A program made the position numbers and the translations under genes. From the NCBI GenBank assembly GCA_937907605.1, contig CALCYI010000055.1, positions 1 to 38,640 of the forward strand: a DNA stretch of 38,640 nucleotides, written 5' to 3'. Positions 31,519 through 38,170 of the stretch are shown here, one piece after another; positions within the stretch are counted from its first letter, which is position 1, and every line of letters starts with the position of its first letter. The DNA is from an uncultured Clostridia bacterium (GTDB lineage: Bacteria > Bacillota > Clostridia > Oscillospirales > Acutalibacteraceae). The notes under the pieces were generated by a model. The model saw nothing but the letters and a program-made list of their open reading frames with translations, did no database searches and was not told the origin of the DNA.

Positions 31519-31917
31519 ATGAAAAGTATTTCGTTAGATAAGTCAAATAAGCTGCTTTTAAGATTTGTTATTAAGGCCGCTGTTACTACGGTATTTTTTA
31601 CGGGTGTATTTTCACTGCTCTTTAGTGAACTGTTGATAAAATTTGACGTAAATCTTGATATAATTGACGTTTTGAGCGTTATTATTTGCGCTGTTTCATC
31701 GTTTTTCATTAGCATAATATCAGTAAACGGATTTAAGAATAACGGCGCATTAATGGGGATTATATCGTCGCTGCCGCTTATTTTTTACAGTCTTTTTAAC
31801 GCAATTTTTAACGAAAACACTTTCGTATATTTCTTAATTAAGCTTGCCCTGATACTGTTCATTTCAGCGATAGGCGGAGCGTTTATTGTAAAGAAAACCA
31901 AGGCAATTAAGGTTTGA
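31519..31917 (+). CDS. TIGR04086/YrzE-type four-helix membrane protein
   Basis: 132 residues from ATG 31519; the frame is open upstream through yajC but the ribosome site fixes this start. Four hydrophobic helices (about 17-37, 45-67, 72-90, 100-122) and a KKTKAIKV end. It matches my memory of the small TIGR04086 membrane proteins found next to yajC in Firmicutes. Function unknown. One bp separates it from the SpoIIM-like gene, so they are one unit. Confidence 0.65.
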   Translation: MKSISLDKSNKLLLRFVIKAAVTTVFFTGVFSLLFSELLIKFDVNLDIIDVLSVIICAVSSFFISIISVNGFKNNGALMGIISSLPLIFYSLFNAIFNENTFVYFLIKLALILFISAIGGAFIVKKTKAIKV

Positions 31918-31918
31918 T

Positions 31919-32533
31919 ATGAAGCAAATAAGTATTAATGAAAAATCTGTCAGCTTTACAGATATTGTAGCTGAAAATAAAGATATTATATATACCGTTT
32001 TGCTGTATATATCGGGACTGCTGATAGGTAGTATTTTGTTTAAAGGTCTTAATGAAGAAACAAGAAATGCGATTAAGTCTTTCCTCGAAATCGGAGGAAC
32101 GGATTTTAAAAATATGTTGATTAACAGAGCGGCTTATTATTTAATTATTTTCGTTGTTTGCTTAGCTCTCGGCTTTTCGGCAATCGGATTTCCGCTGCTT
32201 AGTCTTATCCCGACAGCACTCGGAGCTATAACAGGACTTAAAATAGCGTATTATTATATATCCCTCGGACTAAAAGGCTTTGGATATTCGTCCTTGCTGA
32301 TAACTCCGCAGGCTGCGCTTTTCATAACAGTAATTGTTTTTACCGTTAGAAGCTGCAAGAAGCTCAGCAGGGGAATACTTCAAAATTCAATTAAAAAAGC
32401 AGATATGGCGCAGGAGCTATCTCTCGCGTCATATCTGAAGCAATTCGGTGTTCTGTTTTTAATTCTTATATTAATTATACTCATAAATACCTTAACGGTG
32501 TCGTCATTTTCGCCGCTTATTAAGCTCGGTTAA
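31919..32533 (+). CDS. SpoIIM-like membrane protein
   Basis: 204 residues, about five membrane helices. The central ALGFSAIGFPLLSLIPTALGAITGLKIAYYY and GFGYSSLLITPQAALFI resemble the stage II sporulation protein M (DUF95) pattern of a Gly-rich helix followed by a Pro-containing helix. In spore formers SpoIIM works with SpoIID and SpoIIP in the engulfment peptidoglycan machine. It overlaps the stop of the convergent recombinase gene by 4 bp. Confidence 0.7.
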   Translation: MKQISINEKSVSFTDIVAENKDIIYTVLLYISGLLIGSILFKGLNEETRNAIKSFLEIGGTDFKNMLINRAAYYLIIFVVCLALGFSAIGFPLLSLIPTALGAITGLKIAYYYISLGLKGFGYSSLLITPQAALFITVIVFTVRSCKKLSRGILQNSIKKADMAQELSLASYLKQFGVLFLILILIILINTLTVSSFSPLIKLG

Positions 32534-33504
32534 AACCCGGGCTTTTCGTTTGCAAGCGGGTTTGATTCAATAGCGTGCTTCGTAGCGTCCGAGGTAATAT
32601 GAGTGTATATCTCGGTAGTTCCGAGGTTTTCATGACCGAGTATTTCCTTGAGCAAAAGTAAATCAACGTTGCCGTGCTGGTACATTAAGGTTGCTGCGGT
32701 ATGCCTGAGCTTATGTACGGAGAGCCCTCTGCCGCCGAGACCTGCTTTTTCAAGGTAATTATTAACGGTAATTTCAACCATTCTCGGACTGATTCGCTGA
32801 TTACGTGAGCTTAAAAACAGAGCCCTGTCCTTAACCTTGTCATTAGGACGAACCTTCATATACGCAGTAATCGCGTCTATGCATGCCTGGTTTAAATATA
32901 CGGTGCGTTCCTTATTGCCTTTGCCTGTAATTACGAGCGTTCCGTCAGCCTTAATATCGCTATAATCTATGGAAACAAGCTCAGCAAGCCTCATTCCGCA
33001 GTTTAAAAACAGCGTAATCATCGCAAAATCTCGCTCCTTGTACTTACCGTCAATGACGGATAATAGCTTCTGCGCCTCCGATAAAGTTAGATATTTAGGC
33101 AAAGATTTCTTGATTTTTGGCGTATCAAGGTTTTTCATCGGATTAACTTCCATTAAATTAAGGTTATCCGTTAAATATGAGAAAAACCGCCTGATTGCAA
33201 CAACCTTGCGTGCGCGCGTAGCCTCATTGTTATTTCTTACATTTCTGCAATAAATAAGGTACTGATAAGCGTCGTTAAGAGAAATCTGCTTAATAACGTT
33301 AATATCAATTCCTCTTAAGTCGGGTTTTCCTTCAGATGAAAGGGGAGTGTCAATATGCTTGAACTCACATATATAAGTAAAAAAGTTCTTTAAGTCGTTT
33401 GCGTATTCAGTTACGGAAAGGCTGCTGTGTCCTTTAATCGCTTCGATGTAAATTAAATAATCCTGTACAAGCTGCGGTAAAAGATAAAAATCCTCTCTTT
33501 TCAT
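32530..33504 (-). CDS. Xer-type tyrosine recombinase
   Basis: 324 residues from ATG 33504 (AGAGG 8 nt upstream). N-terminal SAM-like core-binding domain (VQDYLIYIEAIKGHSSLSVTEYANDLKNFF), then the catalytic domain: Arg in CGMRLAEL, Lys in GKGNKER, HKLRH, the HxxR partner His in LGHENLGTT, and the nucleophile Tyr in EIYTH. Length fits XerC/XerD/XerA-class enzymes that resolve chromosome dimers at dif. No repeat or mobile cargo lies beside it, so a chromosomal housekeeping role is more likely than integration. Which Xer paralogue it is cannot be told here. Confidence 0.9.
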   Translation of the reverse strand: MKREDFYLLPQLVQDYLIYIEAIKGHSSLSVTEYANDLKNFFTYICEFKHIDTPLSSEGKPDLRGIDINVIKQISLNDAYQYLIYCRNVRNNNEATRARKVVAIRRFFSYLTDNLNLMEVNPMKNLDTPKIKKSLPKYLTLSEAQKLLSVIDGKYKERDFAMITLFLNCGMRLAELVSIDYSDIKADGTLVITGKGNKERTVYLNQACIDAITAYMKVRPNDKVKDRALFLSSRNQRISPRMVEITVNNYLEKAGLGGRGLSVHKLRHTAATLMYQHGNVDLLLLKEILGHENLGTTEIYTHITSDATKHAIESNPLANEKPGF

Positions 33505-33608
33505 AGTTAAACCTCTAATGTTAATTTCGCAAAACTTTTGTAATATTAAAACTATAATATCAAAGGGGAGAGTAAATTTCAAGAGTAATTCTAAATTATC
33601 TCCCGAAT

Positions 33609-33704
33609 ACAGCCAATAGAAACATTTTAAAAGAAATTTAGTTCGATTAAAAGCATTCTGTTAAATCTATAAAAGAATTACAGCCGACAGAAGCATTTCA
33701 GTTT
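33609..33704. repeat. Imperfect direct repeat pair plus 11-bp inverted repeat
   Basis: Part of the gene-free stretch 33505-33961. A ~20-nt unit starting ACAGCC at 33609 recurs at 33680 with several changes (acagcc-x-a-t/c-agaa-x-catttt/c). The second copy also forms the left arm of an inverted repeat: ATTACAGCCGA (33677-33687) with TCGGCTGTAAT (33732-33742), enclosing 44 nt. Nothing coding is evident. Confidence 0.55.
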
Positions 33705-33804
33705 AACGTTTCATCGTTTTGGAAATATCTATCGGCTGTAATAAGTAGTTATACCTGTATTAATCGTTTAATAATATATATTTAATGAACTGTTGCTTGT
33801 ATGG

Positions 33805-33946
33805 AGCTGAAAGTCGCATGTTTACTGTATTTCAGCTTGGGGGAGCTTCTGTTATCAGTTTTGCAGAATTTTACTCCCCTATATTTCGCAAAATATTAAT
33901 TTTACGAAATTATCAATATTTTTTGAGGTACATAAATTTGTACCTC
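33805..33946. other. Hairpin-rich non-coding stretch, possible structured RNA
   Basis: Four hairpins follow one another: AGCTGAAA/TTTCAGCT (33805-33837); GGGGAG/CTCCCC with an inner TTCTG/CAGAA (33840-33879); ATTTCG/CGAAAT with an inner AAAAT/ATTTT (33883-33910); and GAGGTACA/TGTACCTC (33925-33946). No start-codon-plus-ribosome-site combination fits on either strand. The strand is not decided: it could be the 3' UTR of the radA operon or an independent RNA. I compared it by eye with 6S, tmRNA, SRP RNA and T-box patterns and recognised none. Confidence 0.5.
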
Positions 33947-33961
33947 CCCTACAGTGTATAT

Positions 33962-34132
33962 TTAAAAAATATTGGTGTTATCGTCTTTTTCTTCGTATCC
34001 GTTAACTATAATATCATTTTTCTTTTCTTCGTTATAGTCTCTCTCCTGCTTTTGTTTCTGGTCAAATTTTTGTTTTCTTACAGCAACTACAACTATTGCT
34101 ATAACAAGAACCAATACAATTATATACGGCAT
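33962..34132 (-). CDS. Small single-pass membrane protein in the radA operon
   Basis: 56 residues, below the usual ORF cut-off. ATG 34132 is preceded by AGGAGGA at a proper distance, 9 bp after the radA stop. Residues 2-18 are a strongly hydrophobic helix (PYIIVLVLVIAIVVVAV), then RKQKFDQKQKQERDYNEEK, a basic-to-charged cytosolic tail ending DDNTNIF. The plus-strand frame over the same DNA is longer but has no ribosome site. Function unknown; small membrane proteins of this type often regulate larger partners. Confidence 0.75.
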   Translation of the reverse strand: MPYIIVLVLVIAIVVVAVRKQKFDQKQKQERDYNEEKKNDIIVNGYEEKDDNTNIF

Positions 34133-34141
34133 AGTCTCCTC

Positions 34142-35515
34142 CTATTCACTTACAGCCTCGAAGGCTGCCCTGATTGTTCTTACAGGTATTATATCAATTT
34201 CTGTTTTTAATTCTTTAGACAATGATTTATAATTGTTGAACGGGATAATACAACGGTTAAAACCAAGTCTTTTTGCTTCTGTAATTCTCTGCTCACAGTT
34301 ATTTACCGCTCTTATCTCCCCTGCAAGCCCTATTTCGCCGAAAGCAAGGGTATGCTCGTCCACTACCGTATCTTTTAATGATGATACGAGTGCCATTGCA
34401 ACGCTCAAATCTGCCGCAGGCTCATATAGCTTTAAGCCGCCTATAACGTTAAGATATGTGTCCATTCCGTTGAAGAAGTATCCTGCGCGTTTTTCGAGTA
34501 CTGCTATAATCATATTCATACGGTTATAATCGAAGCCCGTGCACATTCTGCGCGGTGTTCCGAAGCCTGAAGCTGTTACGAGTCCCTGAACCTCAGCGAG
34601 TATCGGCCTTGAGCCCTCCATTGTGCATGCTACGCAGGTTCCGCTTGTGTTTTTCGGACGTCCCGAAAGCATCATAAGCGACGGATTTTCAACCTCTTTC
34701 AGTCCGCTCTGCGTCATTTCAAATACGCCGATTTCGTTAGTTGAACCAAAACGGTTTTTAGCGCTTCTGAGTATCCTGTATGAATAATTTCTCTCGCCCT
34801 CGAAGTACAGCACGGTGTCAACGATATGCTCAAGCACCTTCGGACCTGCAATCGCACCGTCCTTATTTACGTGACCTACTACAAAAATCGGTATTCCGAG
34901 GCTCTTTGCAAGGTGCATAAAGATATTGGTACATTCCCTGACCTGAGTAATACTGCCTGCCGAAGAGCTTACCTCGTCAATCATCATAGTCTGGATTGAA
35001 TCAATTATAACAATGTCGGGTTTTTCAGCCTTTATTGTTTCTACAATTATTGCTATATCTGTCTGAACGAGGATATAAAGGTTGTCCGTATCAACCCCGA
35101 GCCTGTTAGCCCTGAGCTTAATCTGTCTTGCTGACTCCTCGCCGCTGACGTAAAGAACGCTCTTATTTTTGCCGAGGTACTGTGAAATTTGAAGCAGAAT
35201 GGTCGATTTTCCTATGCCCGGGTCGCCGCTGAGAAGTATAAGACTTCCCTCAACAATGCCGCCACCGAGAACTCTGTCGAATTCCTTAATGCCCGTGTTT
35301 ATGCGCTTTTCAATATCGCTGCTGATTTCGCTTAGCTTCTTTATGCTCTGCACGCTTACCTTGCTTTTAAGCGAACCGCCCTTTGTTGAGCTTACTACGG
35401 GCGTATGCTCGTCCATTGTGTTCCATTCGCCGCACTGCGGACATTTACCGTACCATTTTACGCTCTCATATCCGCAGCTTGTGCATACGTAAATTGATTT
35501 ATTCTTCCCTGCCAT
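34142..35515 (-). CDS. radA: DNA repair protein RadA (Sms)
   Basis: 457 residues. N-terminal zinc finger YVCTSCGYESVKWYGKCPQCGEW; Walker A GDPGIGKST (near 96-104); Walker B IVIIDSIQTM; the RadA-specific KNRFGS motif; and a C-terminal Lon-protease-like domain (GEIGLAGEIRAV). It is a DnaB-like helicase that promotes branch migration during recombination and transformation. Its ATG overlaps the stop of the upstream amidase gene as TAATG. Confidence 0.97.
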   Translation of the reverse strand: MAGKNKSIYVCTSCGYESVKWYGKCPQCGEWNTMDEHTPVVSSTKGGSLKSKVSVQSIKKLSEISSDIEKRINTGIKEFDRVLGGGIVEGSLILLSGDPGIGKSTILLQISQYLGKNKSVLYVSGEESARQIKLRANRLGVDTDNLYILVQTDIAIIVETIKAEKPDIVIIDSIQTMMIDEVSSSAGSITQVRECTNIFMHLAKSLGIPIFVVGHVNKDGAIAGPKVLEHIVDTVLYFEGERNYSYRILRSAKNRFGSTNEIGVFEMTQSGLKEVENPSLMMLSGRPKNTSGTCVACTMEGSRPILAEVQGLVTASGFGTPRRMCTGFDYNRMNMIIAVLEKRAGYFFNGMDTYLNVIGGLKLYEPAADLSVAMALVSSLKDTVVDEHTLAFGEIGLAGEIRAVNNCEQRITEAKRLGFNRCIIPFNNYKSLSKELKTEIDIIPVRTIRAAFEAVSE

Positions 35516-36198
35516 TATACTTCCTCACAAATTCCCGTTAATATCGAATAAGTTATTGACTTTTGATAAGTATTATCCTTTAATCTGCTGTTTTCCATGC
35601 TGTTGCTCATAAAGCCGCACTCTATCATTATTGAAGGCACCTTAGCGTTATAGAGTATGTAATAAGCGCTATCTGACACCTTGTTTTCCCTATTGTTTTC
35701 GGGTTGAAGCAGCTCCTTAACATTTGTTAAAACCTTATCTGCAAGCAGCTTACTGTTTTCGCTCTCGGGAGAATACCAAATTTGAGTACCCCACTGGCTC
35801 TCGTCAGTAAAGTGATTCTGATGAATTGAAATGAGTACTGAGTTCGGAATTTCATTTACCAAATCCAGCCTGTTATATAAATCACTCCTTGCAGTATCCG
35901 TTCCCTCGGGATAAAACTCAAAGTCCCCTTCCCTGATGAGAATTGTTCTTATACCGCTTACCACAAGGTAATCCCTAAGCTTTAGCGCAATATCAAGGTT
36001 TATATCCTTTTCAAGCGTACCGTCAATTCCGACTGTACCCGCGTCCTTACCGCCGTGCCCTGCGTCGATTACTACCGTTTTTTTTGACGATATTTTAGCA
36101 GAGGTAGAGGCGGTATGGATATTTTTGAATTTTCCTATTAAAAATACTGTAAAAAGCACGAGCGTTATCGCCGTCATAGTTATATAAAATCTTTTCAT
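35515..36198 (-). CDS. cwlD: N-acetylmuramoyl-L-alanine amidase, CwlD-like
   Basis: 227 residues. One N-terminal membrane/signal helix (YITMTAITLVLFTVFLIG), then an Amidase_3 domain: VVIDAGHGGKDAGTVG (zinc His), the Glu of EKDINLDIALKLRDYL, SIHQNHF (zinc His) and the catalytic Glu of MIECGFMSN. Length and single-domain layout fit CwlD, which helps make muramic delta-lactam in the spore cortex; that assignment is inference. It is translationally coupled to radA, an order seen in other Clostridia. Confidence 0.85.
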   Translation of the reverse strand: MKRFYITMTAITLVLFTVFLIGKFKNIHTASTSAKISSKKTVVIDAGHGGKDAGTVGIDGTLEKDINLDIALKLRDYLVVSGIRTILIREGDFEFYPEGTDTARSDLYNRLDLVNEIPNSVLISIHQNHFTDESQWGTQIWYSPESENSKLLADKVLTNVKELLQPENNRENKVSDSAYYILYNAKVPSIMIECGFMSNSMENSRLKDNTYQKSITYSILTGICEEV

Positions 36199-36251
36199 AT
36201 TTAACTATATGTTAATTATAAACTAAAATTACCTTCTAATCAATAAATAAG

Positions 36252-36280
36252 TTGATTTTATTTATAATAAGGGATATAAT
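36252..36280 (+). promoter_or_regulatory. Promoter of the hydroxyacid dehydrogenase gene
   Basis: TTGATT (36252-36257) and TATAAT (36275-36280), 17-bp spacer. The leader would be only ~12 nt before GAGGTG at 36290 and the ATG at 36300, so the 5' UTR is very short. Confidence 0.7.
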
Positions 36281-36299
36281 TTGTACAGAGGTGAACGAA

Positions 36300-37247
36300 A
36301 TGAAAATTGTAAATCTTGACGGATATACAACCAACCCCGGCGATTTATCATGGGATAATATAAGAAAATACGGCGATTATACGGTATACGACCGTACAAA
36401 GCCCGAGGAGGTTATAGAGCGCGCTAAGGACGCCGATATTCTCTTTATAAACAAGGTAGTAATTACAGCCGAAATACTTGAAAAAATGCCGAATTTAAAG
36501 TACGTAGGGCTTCAGTCAACGGGATATAACGTAATTGACGGGAAAGCGGCGCGCGAGAAAGGAATAGTAATCTCAAATATTCCGGCATACTCTACTAACG
36601 CGGTTGCTCAGCTTGTATTTGCGTTCATTCTTCAGATTACTAATAAGGTATCGCTTCATTCGGACGCAGTGCATAATAACGAATGGTGCGAATGTCCTGA
36701 TTTTTGCTTCTGGAAGGGACAGCTTACCGAGCTTGACGGTAAGACGATAGGTATAATCGGCTTCGGCTCAATAGGCCACAGGGTTTGTAATATTGCAAAG
36801 GCGTTCGGTATGAAGGTGCTTGTGTACACGCCTCATCCTAAAAATGACGAAGGCGTTGAATTCTGTGACTTTGATTATCTTCTTAAAAACAGCGACGTAA
36901 TTACCTGTCACTGTCCCCTTACCCCTGAAACCGAGAATCTGATTAATGCAGAAGCGCTTTCTAAGATGAAGAAAAGCGCAATACTTATTAATACGTCAAG
37001 AGGTCCTGTGGTTAATGATAAGGCGCTTGCCGACGCTCTTAATTCCAATATGATACAGGCGGCAGGAGTTGACGTATTACGCGTTGAACCGCCCGAGAGC
37101 AGTAATCCCCTTCTCACAGCCAAAAACTGCTTTATAACGCCGCACATCGCGTGGGCGGGCTATGAAACGAGGGCAAGACTGCTCAGAATACTCGAGGAAA
37201 ACCTCAAAGCGTTCCTCGACGGGCACCCGCAAAACGTTGTGAACTAA
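36300..37247 (+). CDS. D-2-hydroxyacid dehydrogenase (glycerate/hydroxypyruvate type)
   Basis: 315 residues from ATG 36300; the frame is open 16 codons further upstream, but that part contains the promoter. Rossmann motif IGIIGFGSIGHRV (near 150-162), catalytic Arg in NTSRGPVV, Glu in DVLRVEPPE, and His in ITPHIAWAGYETR. These are the three catalytic residues of the family. It reduces a 2-oxoacid such as hydroxypyruvate with NAD(P)H; substrate is not determined. Confidence 0.92.
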   Translation: MKIVNLDGYTTNPGDLSWDNIRKYGDYTVYDRTKPEEVIERAKDADILFINKVVITAEILEKMPNLKYVGLQSTGYNVIDGKAAREKGIVISNIPAYSTNAVAQLVFAFILQITNKVSLHSDAVHNNEWCECPDFCFWKGQLTELDGKTIGIIGFGSIGHRVCNIAKAFGMKVLVYTPHPKNDEGVEFCDFDYLLKNSDVITCHCPLTPETENLINAEALSKMKKSAILINTSRGPVVNDKALADALNSNMIQAAGVDVLRVEPPESSNPLLTAKNCFITPHIAWAGYETRARLLRILEENLKAFLDGHPQNVVN

Positions 37248-37249
37248 TA

Positions 37250-37280
37250 AAAAAGAGCCTCAGCTTGAGGCTCTTTTATT
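37250..37280. terminator. Bidirectional terminator between the dehydrogenase and VanZ-like genes
   Basis: AAAAGAGCCTCA pairs with TGAGGCTCTTTT around GCT, with A/T runs on both sides. The right arm overlaps the last codons of the minus-strand VanZ-like gene (stop at 37260-37262). Confidence 0.85.
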
Positions 37281-37820
37281 ATGTATTTTTTTAATTATCA
37301 AGCAAAGAACGTAACCTATTGCAGTTCCGATTGTATTAAGAATAATATCGTTATAATCTGAGGTTCTGTCGGTAAAAAGCTGTATAAACTCTACAAAGCA
37401 CGATAGCAGGAAGCCTATAAGTATAGCTTTTGCCTTAAGATTTTTCCAAATGTACGGAGCAAGAAAACCTATAGGTATAAAAATTATTAAGTTTCCGCCA
37501 ATATTAATAACAATTTCCGAATATTCTTTTAACGTTAACATCCATTTTATCCAGCCTAACTGAATATATGGAAATTCAAGATAAGTTGAAAAATCAGGAC
37601 TGTGAAAAGCGCTAAGCGTAAAATTACCGCTCATAAACTGTGGCGGTATAGCGGTCTGACAAAAGATAAGAGTTGCGCTCATAAAAAAGAGCATAATCGC
37701 AGCTTCCTTCTTAAAATCCGCTCCTTTTTTATAGTTTTTGTATCTGAAAAGAATTACAAACGGAACGGCAATTAAAGAGAAAAGAAAGGACGATATTATG
37801 TAATCAAATATTGCTTTCAT
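37260..37820 (-). CDS. VanZ-like family membrane protein
   Basis: 186 residues with four or five membrane helices. INIGGNLIIFIPIGFLAPYIW and FVEFIQLFTDRTSDYNDIILNTIGTAIGYVL are the VanZ-family motif (N-x2-FxPxG...E-x2-Q...R-x-x-D-x-x-D-x2-x-N-x2-G). VanZ gives low-level teicoplanin resistance in Enterococcus; most chromosomal relatives have unknown function. Its C-terminus (KRASS) is written within the shared terminator stem. No vanHAX genes are nearby. Confidence 0.85.
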   Translation of the reverse strand: MKAIFDYIISSFLFSLIAVPFVILFRYKNYKKGADFKKEAAIMLFFMSATLIFCQTAIPPQFMSGNFTLSAFHSPDFSTYLEFPYIQLGWIKWMLTLKEYSEIVINIGGNLIIFIPIGFLAPYIWKNLKAKAILIGFLLSCFVEFIQLFTDRTSDYNDIILNTIGTAIGYVLCLIIKKIHNKRASS

Positions 37821-37833
37821 AGCTTATACCTAT

Positions 37834-37859
37834 TAAAAAAGCAGGACAAAATGCCCTGC
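37834..37859 (-). terminator. Terminator of the tRNA-Leu(CAA) transcript
   Basis: Minus-strand GCAGGGC/GTCCTGC-type hairpin (37841-37859) followed by TTTTTT (37835-37840). It sits after the tRNA 3'-end copy, not after the tRNA itself, so the insert at 37870-38029 would be co-transcribed with the tRNA. Confidence 0.75.
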
Positions 37860-37869
37860 GATATTTTTA

Positions 37870-38029
37870 TGGTGCCGGCGGCGGGAGTCGCTACGACGCT
37901 GCCGCGTCTACACGCCCACGTCGGCGAAAATAGTCCACCGGACTATTTTCTTCCGAACCGCATAATCGGTTCTCCCTCCTTTTCGACCCCCGGTTAGTAC
38001 TTCGGGAGTGAAACAGGATTTAAAAACGT
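37870..38029 (-). repeat. 160-bp insert ending in a copy of the tRNA-Leu 3' end
   Basis: Bases 37870-37890 match 38030-38050, the 3' 21 nt of tRNA-Leu(CAA) including CCA, at 20 of 21 positions (only 37886 differs), 160 bp apart. The DNA between is non-coding and full of hairpins: GACGC/GCGTC (37895-37908), a perfect 11-bp GAAAATAGTCC/GGACTATTTTC with a 3-nt loop (37926-37950), and GAACCG/CGGTTC (37955-37972). It looks like an insertion scar, a miniature att-bounded element, or a tRNA-linked dispersed repeat. No integrase or other gene lies inside. Confidence 0.7.
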
Positions 38030-38116
38030 TGGTGCCGGCGGCGGGGGTCGAACCCGCACCCTGTCGCCAGGACCGGATTTTGAGTCCGGCACGTCTGCCA
38101 ATTCCATCACACCGGC
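38030..38116 (-). tRNA. tRNA-Leu (anticodon CAA)
   Basis: 87 nt on the minus strand with encoded CCA. Acceptor GCCGGTG pairs with CGCCGGC (one G-U-type or mismatched pair allowed). The anticodon stem CCGGA/TCCGG encloses CTCAAAA, giving CAA at 34-36 (reads UUG). A long variable arm (CCTGGCGACAGG) and a T-arm GCGGGTTCGACCCCCGC follow; the class II variable arm fits Leu. Confidence 0.95.
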
Positions 38117-38127
38117 GTGTGAGTGGT

Positions 38128-38156
38128 ATTATACACGCCGAGCCTGATGAAATCAA
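38128..38156 (-). promoter_or_regulatory. Promoter of tRNA-Leu(CAA)
   Basis: Minus-strand TTGATT (38151-38156) and TATAAT (38128-38133), exactly 17 bp apart. The -35 lies 14 bp from the stop codon of the GC-rich gene at 38171, so the composition change falls immediately upstream of this promoter. Confidence 0.8.
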
Positions 38157-38170
38157 GTGTTATTTACGGT

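Noticed and set aside
32530..33504. Integrase of a genomic island
   Set aside because: The recombinase has no cargo, attachment repeat or tRNA beside it and lies between conserved chromosomal genes; a Xer role is simpler.
33785..34210. Plus-strand 141-residue hydrophobic ORF
   Set aside because: No ribosome site; it runs over hairpins, the antisense of the small membrane gene and the 3' end of radA.
37260..37820. Glycopeptide resistance cluster
   Set aside because: The VanZ-like protein is alone, with no ligase, dehydrogenase VanH or VanX; the nearby D-2-hydroxyacid dehydrogenase is of a general type.
37908..38156. Minus-strand 82-residue ORF
   Set aside because: It runs through tRNA-Leu(CAA) and the hairpin insert, so it is not a protein gene.
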